Source: Leguminivora glycinivorella
Lineage: Eukaryota; Arthropoda; Insecta; Lepidoptera; Tortricidae
Direction: 5' to 3'
Length of the DNA stretch: 64,000 nucleotides
NCBI RefSeq assembly: GCF_023078275.1
Contig: NC_062978.1
Span: 25,689,967-25,753,966 of the forward strand
Each line of letters starts with the position of its first letter. Position 1 is the first letter of the stretch. Made by a program: the position numbers and the translations under genes. The notes beneath the pieces were generated by a model. That model searched no databases. It saw nothing but the letters and a program-made list of their open reading frames with translations, and was not told the origin of the DNA. This document shows, piece by piece, positions 21,200-33,496 of this stretch.

Positions 21200-22829
21200 T
21201 TTAAGTTTATTGGCTCTGTATCTATAGGCGGCCTTAAGAGGTGGGGTTTAGGGCGTCTTAGGATGTGTCCTAGGTAGCACATTCGGAGGCATTTTATCCT
21301 CTTTGTGATTGTTTTACCGTTGAGGATATCTCGAATCTTAGCTAGTTTCGGTGCTGTTCCTGACTTGTTTATCATGTCTCTTAATATTATTCGCTCATAG
21401 CGTCTGAGTTTGGATCTATTGGCTTTAGTAAGGGCTGCACACTTGAGCCCGTATGTGATGGTAGGTTCGATGACCATTTTATATAGTAGAAGTGTGATCT
21501 GCCATTGCATTCTAGATTCTTTGACGAATTTAGTAAGAATTTTAGCGTTTCGTAGAGCCTGTTTGCAACGTGTGTGAACTGTGTTATTTCTAGATAGCGT
21601 AGACGTGATGTATGTTCCTAGGTATCTAATTTCGTTCACTGGGGAGATTAGTGAGCTACCGAGGGTGACGAAGGTTCCCTGGTTTTGGTTTGTATTTACT
21701 GGGTCTCTCACTAGTATTTTAGTTTTAGTCTCATTCACTCTGAGGCCTACCGTTTCGAATAAGGATTTGGCTTTATCGTAAATGGTATGAAGCTGTTGCT
21801 GGCAATTAGAAATAATGATTACGTCGTCCGCAAATGCCAAAATGATAGGTAATTGTATTTCTTGGTCCTGGTTGAGCTTCACAAAGGGAAGCTCTTCTTC
21901 AAGGGTTATGAATACGTCATCCATTAGTATCGTAAATAACCTGGGAGAAAGAGGGCACCCCTGTTTGACGCCTTTGCCTTTTTTAATCCACCTTGTTTGT
22001 TGCCCGAACCATTTTATACAGGTTAATTCGTTCATGGCCGCTTTGACTATTCTGTTGGTCATAGCTCTGTTTGTTCTACTCAATAGTATGTCCCTGAGGG
22101 CGTTTAGGTCCACGGTGTCGAAGGCTTTTTCCAGATCGATTGATAGAACGTACGTTTTGTTGCCTGCTTTCCACTCTTCGTCCAAAACTCTCCGTAGGGT
22201 GAACATGTGGTCGTCTGTGGATCTGTTTTTCAGGAATGCTGCCTGGTAATTACCAAGTTCCTTGGTTGATTCTTCTAACTTTGCTAAAAGAAAGTTGGCG
22301 TATATTCTGTAGCCGGTAGTACAGATAGAGATGCGTCGGTAGTCGTCAATCGTTCTCGGATTAGATTTTTTGGGAGGGGTACTTGGACTGACTGTGTCCA
22401 GGTGGCCGGCAAAACGTTTTTTGTCCAAGCCGTTTTTATATGTCCTAGAATCTCGGATTTTAGCTCCCAGGTGTTTGCTTTGTATAATTCCGTGACCACT
22501 TGATCGATGCCGGGGGAGGTACCGTTTCTCATTTGGCTGATGATCTTATCAATGTCCTCCATTGTGGGGTCCTCTCCTAGTTCTGATGGGTCCTCCTCGA
22601 TGAGTCCGTCAATGAAAGGCCCCTCCATGTTGTCTAGTTCGTTTTCCCATTTTGACATTGGGATAAAAGTGTTTTTGATTTGCCGTCTTTCTTTTTGTTT
22701 ATGTCTTCTGTAGAAGTCGTAAGTGATCTTCATTCTCATCGATGGGTGTGTTTTGGCTAGCCCCTGAAGAACGCTCTGCATTCTTTTTCGTCGTCTGCTG
22801 CTTCGATCGTTTCTAAACGACGCCTGCAC
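21163..22829 (-). pseudogene. Retrotransposon reverse transcriptase, split by frameshift
   Basis: Two overlapping frames (22829-22284 and 22428-21163) cover the polymerase. Visible blocks are NYQAAFLKNRSTDDH, LSIDLEKAFDTV, GVKQGCPLSPRLFTILMDD and LAFADDVIIIS, the last being the catalytic Asp-Asp. The LGHILRRP motif follows. The enzyme would copy element RNA at a nicked target. The shift near 22350 means this copy cannot make an intact protein without recoding. Confidence 0.85.
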
Positions 22830-24460
22830 TCTCTGAGATTGTTTCTAACTGATGGGTCCTGTGGGTGTTGTTTACTTTGAAATTTTGCCTTTTGTAGATT
22901 TGTTAGTGCCTCTTTGCGTTCTGTGGAGTAGTTAGGTTGATATTTTAGGGTCTTATTAGCGGCAGTTTTCATGATGTTCATGATGTTGTCCCACGGTAGT
23001 GGCATTGTTCTCTCCGCTCTGCTTTTCTCAGTTAGATCCATAAGGCAACCTTGGTATTCTTTAACTGTTGAGCTGTTTTGGAGCAGTTCGTAATTAAGGG
23101 TCCTGTAGTTGAATTCGTCGGTTATCGTCTTGTTGGTTGTCTGATAAGAAACTTTCTTACGGGTTAAACCGTGTCTTTGTTTCAGATTACCCCATATCAT
23201 TTTGTGATCAGATAAGTGTGTGTACTCCCCTTTGATAAAGTTAAATATGGGTCGACTTCTTGCGTCTGTCATTATATGGTCGATTTGAGACCTTTTCTCT
23301 CCTGACCTCCAAGTCAGTTTACAGCTTGTCCGTCCAAAAGAAGTTTCTAATCGGAATTTCTCCCTGCGAATCAGGTCTAATAAGATTTCCCCGTTGTCGT
23401 TAGTCTTTTCATGAAAGAGGTTCCTGCCTATTAGTTTTTGATCCCGAAGTGCAGTTGTGTCTTTGAGGCCAATGTGAGCGTTCAAGTCTCCTAGGATGAT
23501 AGGTGTTGCATTCTTTGGTTTCTTATCTAACAGTTGTAGAAGGCGTGTTAGGTCATTGGCGGCGGCAGACGCTGCATTAGACCAGTGGGTTGTGATAATA
23601 AATAGTGTGTGTCCGTTAGATGTGTCTATTGAGGCCACCATGTTGTTTGTGTTTTCTTTTGACCAGTTTAGCTTAAGCCCGGTGTTTTTTCTGATTAGTA
23701 TGGCTACGCCTCTTCTGTTGTTGTTTCCGCTAAGATTCCACGTGTAGTGTTTTGAGTCGAGTGTGCCAGATTTGAGATGTGTTTCTTGTAAGCATGCGAT
23801 GTGGATTGACTTTTCTTCCAGTAGTGAGTCAATGTCACGTTTTTTAATTTGTGTCGCCGCACCTCTTACGTTCCAAGTGGCCACGTTTATGTTTTCTACA
23901 TCACGTTTATGGGTGGCAGGCCGCGGTTTGGTGCGGGTAATTCTGTAGCCGGTCTTATCGGGTATATCTTCTGGGGTCCCAGTTCCAGCCGTAAGACTGA
24001 GATCGTTATGTGGTATATTTCTCGTTAATACTCCTAGATGGCTTTCAAAACAGTCGTAGTGATTGCCACTAAAAATAAGGCCTATATTACCGACCGCGTC
24101 ATGTGGTATGGTGGGAGAAAAGCATGCTGTTTCTTGTGGAGGGGATCCCTGGAATATTTTTACATTTATGCTATAATAATCAGCCGCTGCAATTAGTATA
24201 TCGGTGCCACCCCATGTACCATCTACGTATTGTGATTTTATGTAATTGTCGATTTCTGCGTTTTGCGCAAAGGTGTCCAGGTTGCTCATGATTGCCATAT
24301 GTATTTTAGGGTCGTTTTTATTTTCTTCCACATATCGCGCGAGATCTCGTCGGATTGCCTGGTAGTCAAATGTTAGGTCATATAGGTCGTTTATTTGGTG
24401 GGCTAGTGCGCGGTATAGGCAATTCCCGTCGCCTTGTATCTTTATGATTTTGTTATCCAT
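22757..24460 (-). pseudogene. Retrotransposon ORF 5' part: OTU-like protease plus AP endonuclease
   Basis: The ATG at 24460 opens a 567-codon frame. Residues about 8-155 look like an OTU cysteine protease: GDGNCLYRAL holds the Asp and nucleophile Cys, and GNHYDCF is the His block. From about residue 190 an APE-type endonuclease follows (NVATWNVRGA, CLQETHL, ILGDLNAHIG, SQIDHIM, LSDHKMIWG). The first frameshift separates it from the polymerase. OTU modules are known in a few retrotransposon lineages; the role here (processing or deubiquitination) is unknown. Confidence 0.8.
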
Positions 24461-26867
24461 GTTGGGGCTTGTATTTGATGTTGCAGTTGGCGTTGCTAGA
24501 GTATGCTGTGGGGAGGACTTATGTGTCTAATTTATGTTTAGGGTTAATTTCTTACTAATGTGTCATGCAGTTCGTGCAACTTAGTGTGATGTACTTATAT
24601 GTTATATTAGGGCTAAGTAATGTTTGGTTGAATTATTATTACTAACCATTAACTAATGAACAATTTAATTACTGATTATGTTGACCTAAACAACATTAAA
24701 ACTAGAGTTCAACTTACAAATAAAAGTGAGCTTGTACCAAACTACGTATCTAATTACATAGAACTTGGGTTATGCTAATTAACTTATATAGTAAAGAATA
24801 TAATTAAGTGTATAATATTTGCTGTGTGCTTATAGAATTAAGTAATGTTTATTAGGTATGCAGTACTTGCGCTTTCTGGGATTATACTGTTTTACAGGGT
24901 ATGGTGTGATTTAGGTTATTTTTCAGTAGTGTGCAATGGCTTTCGGGCCTTGTGGTGCCTAATTAATATTTATTTCTGTTTACTAACATTAGTTTCTAAC
25001 TGTGTGACTGCGCCACGATTGAGTAGCCCGTTGCGTTTTTTATGTATACTACTTACTTATGAATGGGTAGTACATACAGATACAATTTTTTATAACTGTG
25101 ATATAGCTAACGTTCGAAATGTATTTGTATAGTTATCCTTCTTCTTTGACTCGTAGTTTCCTGTTCGTGGTGTAAAGTTGTCCAAGGATCCCGATTTTTT
25201 GGTGGGAATAATTACGGTCTAGCGAGTGCCCCGGGGTAAAGACAATACGGCTCAATGCGAGTCAGATAAACAACCCTGCATGAATAGAGTTTTACGTAAT
25301 TTATCGTTTATGACCGTGTTCGACAGCAAAGTGATGGCTGGGGCTGGACGCCATATGTGTGCGTTTCTACTAAGGAGTTGTCATCGTTTTTTTTGGGGGA
25401 AATTTATCCTTTTCTTTAATGGGAAGTTATTGGTTTGTTTTATGAGTTGGGTGCGCAATGTGTTTGTTATTATGTTGTATAAGTTATCCAAATTGTTCCC
25501 AAGAAAGGTCCGGGTTTTTTGTGCTTTGAATCTTGCTGTTTAGTATTTCCGAATGTCTGTGTCCGCGGGTGCTGCTATTATGACTTAATATGAAGCTTGT
25601 ACTTGTATGCTTAATGTGCCTTCCAGGCTGTGATATCTCGTCTCGGAAGAGTCCTTCGTTAGAAGGGTACAAGAGGTATGGTACCTAATTGATATTTGGC
25701 GCAAGGTAATGTGGTGTGTAGGCCTAGGCAATATTAAGGCTAACGTAGTAATTAGTAATTACTACACAAGTATACCTAAGAAAACATTCTTACTCGGAAT
25801 TAAATGAAATAAAAATTAAACTATACAAATTTTATACCTACGAGATTTATTTATACCACTTGAATAACAAATTACAGAACTACGGTGGTATTAATGCTAT
25901 AGATTACCTAAAAATAATTATGAAATAAATTATGCTAACTATACCTAATAGAAATTAATGTTGTAAATTTGGAAACGTAATGTGCAAATTATTATTTTAT
26001 GAATAGATGAATAATATTGGAAAATGAAATGTTTCATAAGGATGTTATTAGCTGAAGTATATTATAGGTATGGACACTGGACAGGTATACGATGCCTATG
26101 AGGTTTGTCCATTAAGTAGTATGGTCGCGTTACGGGTGTACAAATAAGTTAGGTACTTATATGTTAGGTACTTAGGAACAGTATGTATACTCCGGGTGAA
26201 CTAGGCATGTATAATAGTTGTAGTCGGCTGGTTGTGGTGTATCACCCCCGCTATGTCTCTGTACCGGTTCGTTTGTGATATGTACGTTGTAACTCGTGGA
26301 CCTAGTGGACTGAGTATACTGCAGTACTGGTGTTAGTGCTAAGGTCTAGCAGAGATGGAACGAGCTCACCAGTTTGGTCATGGAGGTGTAGTTGGCAGCA
26401 GCTGCTGTTCCTCGGCGTTGGATCGTAGGCGCCGGGCGCGGGAAAGTTGGCCCGGTCTGGGAGAGCGAGAGTCACACACTAGGCTAGTTCGCTGCTAGAT
26501 CTGGTGTCCCTATAAGTTATTGATTTAACACTGTCCCTAGGATTGAGCCACAGACACTGTAGGAATGTAAACACACTGCACACTCGTAACGCGGGAAGAG
26601 GTTCGTGATTCTAAATAGATCTAACACTGTCTCTATAAATGAGGTAAATCTAAATGATTATGTAAATAACACACAATACACTCGTAACGTGAAACCTATA
26701 AGCAACTATTTGTGCAATTTGGACGCGTAAGGAACTTGGCGTAGGTTGCGGTCGGCTAGTTGTCGCACTTGCCACCCGGTTATCGCGGGTTCCTTTGTTT
26801 TGGCCGAGGTTTTACAACTTTGGGCTCTCGGGGGATGCGTCCGTCTCCCACGACGTGTCAGACAAGA
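24461..26867 (-). other. Retrotransposon 5' leader, non-coding
   Basis: About 2.4 kb lies between the element's 5' boundary and its ATG. No minus-strand ORF1/gag-like frame is open. A GC-richer block lies near 26390-26480. It may hold the internal promoter. Confidence 0.45.
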
Positions 26868-26893
26868 CCTACAACGCGCTAATGGAGTTCCAA
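26868..26893. repeat. Target-site duplication, right copy
   Basis: Identical 26-bp partner of 20689-20714. It marks the 5' border of the minus-strand retrotransposon. Confidence 0.75.
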
Positions 26894-27035
26894 AAGTTAA
26901 TTGTAAATATACAACTTCTGTTAATCTCTCTCTAGGCCCCAGAAACCTATTCAGAAAACATTTGTCAAATGAAATAAACGGGAACTTTCTGTTAGTAATA
27001 CCGCAGTAGCGGGCGATAATTTTAGGATGCGAGCG

Positions 27036-27473
27036 TGTTACGAAACCGTTCAAAAACCACCCTGGTTTTTGATCCTGTCTTCGTTAGGTTAAGATATTCA
27101 TTTTTGTAATTAAAAATCAATTTTCAATTTTATAAATTTAATAATAATAATTCATTTTAATTCTAATTCATTATCATGCAACTTTGACATTTCAATTTGT
27201 ATATTCTTTCATTAAAATATTCAATATTGTATTCAAGTTGACATTACGCATTGCAAATCATCAGTTTTAATTTATTCAATTTTTATTTAATGTTCATTTA
27301 TAATTCTATTATTCATTAATACTACTTGCATATTTTTTAACTAAAATATTCATTGGAGTGTATAAAATCATACTTGAAATCACTATTTACAATTGGCAAT
27401 ATTCACATTCAAATCTGACAGCTTTTAGAGCTTTTTAAAAAACTTACGGTTATTCCGCCTCCAACGACATTCA
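27036..27473 (+). repeat. 5' LTR of a BEL/Pao-like element
   Basis: The 438-bp LTR starts TGTTACGAAACC and ends CGACATTCA. By eye it is identical to 29698-30135. Confidence 0.85.
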
Positions 27474-28522
27474 CAGTGTCACTTTTCTTTGTCCTCACAA
27501 TTTGCATTTATTCACATTTTTTACAATTTGGAATCCATATCCACGCAATTTGGATTTTACATGGTCCTTACGAAGCCTCTGGATTGTGAGAGGACAGGAC
27601 TGTGGCACCGAGTCAGGCTCCACCTATGCAACGGGTCTTCATCATCGAAGCCGTGGGTCGACCAGGTTGGCGCAGGGCGTATTCAGCTGCGTGCAGGTTC
27701 CAGGGCTTCCACTCATCGAGTCCCATCCCATCAGCCAGGATCCAGGACGGGTGAAAGTCGCGACGAGCACACGCAGCATCCCATTGCAGTGGGCATCCAT
27801 CCGTGACCAGCAGTCAGTCGCGGGATCCAGCCAATTCAGCGCCAACTAGACCAGTCCAGGAGTATTCAGTGGAGATCAGCGGGAGCCAATATTCAAGATC
27901 AAGCAGCATCCAGCACAGGAGGGAAACGAAAAAAGTGAGATCGTTCCATTTCCTTTCTTATTCAATCCATATTCCTTTGTTTCTTCCTTTTCTGTGTAGC
28001 TGCACTATTCATTAGGTATTATTCAGGCATACCTATTCAAATACCAAATTCATTGCTTTCCCATTAAGTGCAGAAAGTTAATTCATTGCCATCGTTTGGA
28101 TTACCCGTAGACATTGCCAGTAGACATTCGATAGGATTATTCATAGCGGTATTCATTTTCTTAGGTATAACCTCTTGACCCAGTTCACAGTAATAATATT
28201 TAAGATTTTAATATAAACTATCACTTTCACATAATTCCTATATAATACGATAACAATAATTCAATAATTTTGTAACTTTATTACGCTAATTTCAATTAAA
28301 AACTTCAAAAACAATAGGCAAACACGTTCTTAAAACAATCTTGATAACTAACTGCAGTGCAAATAAGTCGTAAACAAGGTTACGTAATACAAGTGCATAC
28401 CTTTGATTCGCATAGCAAATAGTTTTAGCGCCTGGAGATTTTTTAAGAGCAAAGTTTTTATTTAAGGTCATAATTTGTACCAATATTTATAGGCTCATTT
28501 TTTAGCATTTTATTATGCCACA
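27474..28522 (+). other. LTR element leader region
   Basis: The leader between the 5' LTR and gag contains short open frames (for example 27489-27849) in direct-repeat-like, CA-rich sequence. These are not considered genes. Confidence 0.5.
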
Positions 28523-29524
28523 ATGTCATCGGAACATGATTTTCATAAACTTAATTACAAGCTTGGACTTATTAAAGGTAAACTTACTGTTTTTCACAAT
28601 TTTGTGTCGCAACTAGCTGTTGAACCGCAAGTAAACGAGTTACAGCTTGCAGAGCTGCAGCTTCGATTTGACAAAATAGGGCTTTTATACAATGAGTTCG
28701 ATACATTGCTGCTAGACATAGACATATTGTCAGAATTCACAAGCGGAGAGTATATAGAGGATGAGCGGGCACTCTTCGAAGACATTTACTTCGCTAGCAT
28801 GTCGAATGCACAAGTGCTGATTCATAAGTATTCAAAACTTAATTCAACAGTGAAAGTGTCCACTCAGGCGATCAAAAATATGTTAGATAGCACGATAAAC
28901 ACACAAGTATCCATATCCGCACATAAAACTCCCTCAAATACAAATATTCAGTTTCCAGTTAAGGAATTAGATTCAAATGTTCCGAGTGACAGTTGTACGA
29001 TACAATGTCAGTGTCCAAAAGCTGCTCATGATCAGCAATCCACGACATCCATCGCATTTAATGAGCGGCCGTCAGTCCAGGGATACTCATTACAGCGAAC
29101 TTCAGTTGCCTCCCTTTCTATGGAGCGTAGCTTGGAAGCCAAACATGGCAATACAATTCACAGGTGCAGTTACGATCGTGGGGTGGGAAGACCGAGCAAC
29201 TCCATTCACATTCAGGTTCTTCAACGTTCAGGGTTGCTCAGTTCAAAACATCAGCGTCAATATGTATACATTTTTATATTCAAATATTACCGCCTCACGT
29301 TCTTACATGCAGGGCCTCTTTTGAATAACGAAACGATACAGTTCTTGATAGGTAACGTATCAAGAGAGCGTGAGGCGTTTCATTTATACTGTTATCACGT
29401 TATTTATTACACACTTTCACATAGGTACATTACACCTACTGATTCAAATTATGGTAATTTACACCCAAACATATTTCAGTCCTTTCGTTCCTTTCCACTT
29501 CCTGATGGGCGATCCACACCATGA
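28523..29524 (+). pseudogene. Gag-like fragment of a BEL/Pao element
   Basis: The ATG at 28523 opens a 333-codon frame. The first ~115 residues (IKGKLTVFHNFV, LQLRFDKIGLLYNEF, LFEDIYFASM) have the helical pattern of Pao-type gag N-termini. The rest is low-complexity, has no zinc knuckle or central gag domain, and is likely fused to remnants by internal deletion. Gag would assemble the retrotransposon particle; this fragment is probably not sufficient. Confidence 0.7.
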
Positions 29525-29685
29525 CAGTTCGGACCAAATGCACAGATTGCAGCCTTCAAGACATCACCAGTTCGTGGCACTCATCTGCAGGACAACTTGG
29601 AAGGCATCCATGGCAGCGACGGTATCTCACGGCCTGCACCATCATCTACCCTTCCCCTCGGCATACAGTTGAAGTCACAGACTTC

Positions 29686-29697
29686 AAGGCGGGAGCA
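29686..29697 (+). promoter_or_regulatory. Polypurine tract
   Basis: AAGGCGGGAGCA immediately precedes the TGTTACG start of the 3' LTR, the expected primer site for plus-strand synthesis. Confidence 0.65.
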
Positions 29698-30135
29698 TGT
29701 TACGAAACCGTTCAAAAACCACCCTGGTTTTTGATCCTGTCTTCGTTAGGTTAAGATATTCATTTTTGTAATTAAAAATCAATTTTCAATTTTATAAATT
29801 TAATAATAATAATTCATTTTAATTCTAATTCATTATCATGCAACTTTGACATTTCAATTTGTATATTCTTTCATTAAAATATTCAATATTGTATTCAAGT
29901 TGACATTACGCATTGCAAATCATCAGTTTTAATTTATTCAATTTTTATTTAATGTTCATTTATAATTCTATTATTCATTAATACTACTTGCATATTTTTT
30001 AACTAAAATATTCATTGGAGTGTATAAAATCATACTTGAAATCACTATTTACAATTGGCAATATTCACATTCAAATCTGACAGCTTTTAGAGCTTTTTAA
30101 AAAACTTACGGTTATTCCGCCTCCAACGACATTCA
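29698..30135 (+). repeat. 3' LTR of the BEL/Pao-like element
   Basis: It is a 438-bp copy of 27036-27473. The following bases (CCACTTTTCTT, TTCACAATTTG) resemble those that follow the 5' LTR. Confidence 0.85.
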
Positions 30136-32130
30136 CTGTACCACTTTTCTTATTCTTTCACAATTTGGATTAAACCAGCACCAAACTACAGTCCGCTTAT
30201 TATTTCTACCACCACTACGAAGACCTGAGACCAGCGAAGATTTTACAGAGCGCCTCTTTATTTGTAAGAGGAAACTGTGGTCAAAAATCGAAAGAGATTC
30301 ATCCTTCAATTTCCGTTTAATTTATTATTTCAGAAACAGGCCTCCATATTCAGTGACTACTTTTCAACATTTTATCCATAAGAGTGCCTTAGCAAATTGT
30401 GAAAATCGGCTTCTCTCGGAAAATGTATTGCCCTATTGGTTTTAATGAGCTTAAAGTGTTTTCGATATATCATACTCATACAACAAATAAGCACTTTGAA
30501 TACAATTTACCTACACGGTTTCTTGCTTTGTTTTGTGTAGTTGTTTAAAGTTTAGGACTAACTCCATTTACTTCGGTCAAGAGATGTAAGCCATAGTTCT
30601 TCGCTGTAAATAGTTTGAGAATATTGTTCGGTCGTCTCTTTAATCTAATTCGTTAGTTATTTATAGAGACATAGGATTCGTAACATTACGCCATCGAACT
30701 GGGCAACCGACAAATCCTTTTACGACGAGAGTCCGTCCTGAGTAACAATGCAACAAGGCATACTAAAATGCTATTGTACTAAATAACATATCCTTTAAGT
30801 CATTTTGCCAAACTATCCACAAAATATCGTATATATATTTGGGAGTCAGGTTTCCGGTACGAGTTTGTTGTCTTTGTATTAACCTCTTCAAGGATTGTCT
30901 GTAACCTTGGTCTAGCTAACGTTAGTAATAATGCATGATTGAGTATTCTAACCGTTGGTCGATTAACGGCAGTTTGAGGTCAATTTGTAGTACATATATG
31001 TATATATCGTACTTAGAAAACTTTCCGAGCTGTAGCTTTTTATTTCTAAATGAATTGGTTCAGAAGTCTCTACTGGGTCGATTGTTACAGAAGTAATACT
31101 TTTGTCAGTTCGGTATACTGAACAACATATACTGGAACATTATCCGCCATTAGTCCGACTGGAAGTTTCAGCCGGACAGCTATAAGTTTGCTGAAATACA
31201 GACGAATATCCAGGTTTCACAGAGTAATGAGCCTAGTACAAGAATTTTCCTTTGCGGTAAGTTATTTTGTAGCTAATAGTCAACATTTGCTAAGTACCTG
31301 AGTGGTTTTTCTGCATTTCTAAAGTCCGTATCAAGACCCAAGACCATGCGTCAATTATTGACGCCCGTGAGCTGATGAGACTAGAGCTCTAATCATTCAT
31401 TTAAAAGAATCTGCACTCGAGGGATAGCGTAAAACAGTGGCATAAATTAATGGATTTTCTTTTTCCCATTGGTAATTTCGCCGCCCCCTCTCCCTTTCTG
31501 ATTGGGCAAGAAGGGCTTTGTAATATAAAGTGGTTTTTCATTCTGTTTAGCATCACTATTATGTATATTTCTTAATTCGCTTAGTATCTGGCAACAAAGT
31601 GCTAGTTAATTGCTACCGAAGCTCCACCCACACGTTTTTAGATGTGGAAGTGGATTTTCACAACGTCAAACCTGCTAATAAACCTCTATCATGACGAGCA
31701 TTCTAAAAGTTGACATGACAAATTAGGTTGGCAATAACGGCGTTGCTTTACAGTAATTGGATCACACATTCGTCATCATTATGGCCATTCAGATATTTAC
31801 GAGTGAGAGAAATTTGGACATTCCTCACAATCATTCAATTGAGACGACGCCGATGTCGTTCACTTTACCTGTCTAAAACGACCCCACTTATGGGAACCCA
31901 TCACGTGATGATTTTTGTCTAATAAGACAATGACTAAACTGTGTAATTGTGTATGTCTCAGGTTAACACGTACGCTGTGGTTCTGATTCGAAAGACCTTC
32001 TACGAAGTACATATGTTTAGAAATACCTTATACAAAGTATGTTTAGTTAAGAGTTGTGCTAATTACCGTAAAGTAGATGTTAAAGCGACATAATCTCATT
32101 GAGATTCGAGTACAAATACAACATTTTGCC
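30136..32130. other. Intergenic DNA, probably older transposon sequence
   Basis: The first ~160 bases resemble the leader after the 5' LTR (CACAATTTGG, ACGAAG, AAGAGGA.ACTGTGG). The remainder has no recognisable gene or repeat. Confidence 0.4.
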
Positions 32131-33215
32131 TCGTGATCATAACGCTCGTCTCATGACACGAAAGGTGAATTAGTGCATAGCATGTAATAGCCCAATGGGT
32201 TCTCACAGGATGTCGTAAATCATCGCATAGGGCAACGAAATCCAAATTCCAAGTCGCTGCAAAGTTTAATCTTTTACGGGGCGACGCTTCTCAATTTATA
32301 TGACAGTGTACTTTTTCGCACAGCACAACTTTACTCATGTTGTCTCTAATGACGAATCATGTCTGCACAATGAATGATCTCCTTTGTCATATCACGAGGC
32401 GATGCCCTATCGGATCGTGGGCCCTATCTTTTCATAGGCCAGGTTATCTAATGGGACCTCATCTGTCGTTTCAAGACATCTCTCGTGTCCTGTCACCTCA
32501 CGAGGCGAAGCTATGACTTTTCAAGGGACGAACCTATGTCGTCTCACGGGACGTCGCTCTGTCTCGTCTTACGTGAGCGTAGCATTTGTCCCTTATATTC
32601 TTTATGACGGTGCATAGGATTACACTGCGTCCCATCGCTGTCAATTTTCTTCATCGTCTCCATGCCACCACACAGGAACAACCCTGTCGTCTCGCGGGAC
32701 AATGCAATGTCGTCTCATTGGACGACGCCTGTCGTGTCACGGCACGACGCCATGTCATCTAACGGGACGACACCAGTCGTCTCACGGGACGACGCTTGTC
32801 GTCTCACGGGACTACGCCATGTCATCTCACTGGACGACGTCATGTCGTCTCACGGGACGACGCCTGTCGTCTCACGGGACGAGGTCTTTCGTCTCATGGG
32901 ACGACGTCTGTTGTCTCACGGGACGACATCTGTCGTCTCACAGGACGACGTATGTCGTCTCACAGGACAACGTCTATCGTCTTACGGGACGACATCTTTC
33001 GTCTCACGGGACGACGTCTGTCGTCTCACAGGACGACGTCTGTTGTCTCATGGGACGACGTCTGTCGTCTCACAGGACGACGTCTGTCGTCTCACGGGGC
33101 GATGTCTGTCGTCTCACGGGACGACGCCATGTCTGTCTCACGTGAGTGAGGCATATGTATCCGCGTACTTATGACGGTGCCTACAGGAGGTCACTGCGTC
33201 TCGTCGCTGGGCCAA
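32130..33215. repeat. 22-bp minisatellite with self-complementary units
   Basis: The clean core at about 32680-33140 has units like GTCGTCTCACGGGACGACGC, in which GTCGTC and GACGAC are inverted. Degenerate units extend left to about 32130. Two flanking segments of about 70 bp (32569-32640 and 33138-33212, sharing ATGACGGTGC) are direct repeats that bracket the core. All three plus frames are open through the core because a 22-bp unit without stops cycles the frame; no gene is implied. Confidence 0.8.
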
Positions 33216-33342
33216 AGGCACCGAGCGGAATATCACGAAGTCAGAAGTAATCATAATCTTTTCGATGTTTTAAATTTCTCGAACTTTTTAAGACTTGCTT
33301 TTGTAAACGTGTTGCTCGGCCGAGTTACAAAAGCGTACTGAG

Positions 33343-33496
33343 GAAAAAGCAGCCGAGCGCTGGTAACCGGGCGACACTAATACTTGACTGGCGCGCCAGA
33401 TGGCGCTACTAGTCGAGGAATTCACTCGATTAGGGCCGAGTTATGAAGGTGTTAATCTCATTAGTGGTTCAAGCGAAGGCACGGACACCTAAATAT
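33343..33496. mobile_element. Inverted relative of the 18010 MITE
   Basis: TACTGAGGAAAAAGCAGCCG through GGTTCAAGCGAAGGCACGG is the reverse complement of the interior and right flank of the element near 18076-18320. Confidence 0.7.

Larger units (their letters stand above)
20715..26867 (-). mobile_element. OTU-domain non-LTR retrotransposon, about 6.15 kb
   Basis: The element lies between two 26-bp direct repeats. Read on the minus strand it begins TCTTGTCTGACACG, has a long non-coding leader (to 24461), then OTU-like, endonuclease and reverse-transcriptase coding, and ends in a (CTTGT)n tail at about 20715-20736. Long target duplications and a microsatellite tail are usual for target-primed retrotransposition. 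Reading frame shifts near 22790, 22350 and 21180 make this copy defective. An RTE-like affiliation is possible from the C-terminal RPIYTWE...W pattern, but the clade is not assigned. Confidence 0.8.
27036..30135 (+). mobile_element. Internally deleted BEL/Pao-like LTR retrotransposon, 3.1 kb
   Basis: Two 438-bp LTRs with no difference seen by eye bound a leader (27474-28522), a gag-like frame (28523-29524) and a polypurine tract (29686-29697) directly before the 3' LTR. No protease, reverse transcriptase or integrase is present, so the copy is non-autonomous. LTR identity implies a recent origin. No clear 5-bp target duplication was found. Confidence 0.8.

Noticed and set aside
21581..24291. 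Plus-strand frames opposite the retrotransposon
   Set aside because: They are antisense shadows of the minus-strand OTU/endonuclease/polymerase coding.
27489..27849. Open frames in the LTR element leader
   Set aside because: Overlapping frames in low-complexity leader sequence, with no gag or other domain.
32680..33140. CRISPR-like array
   Set aside because: Units are contiguous tandem repeats with no unique spacers, in a eukaryotic context.
32662..33174. Three long plus-strand open frames
   Set aside because: They arise from a stop-free 22-bp repeat that cycles all frames; no start context, splice site or domain supports a gene.
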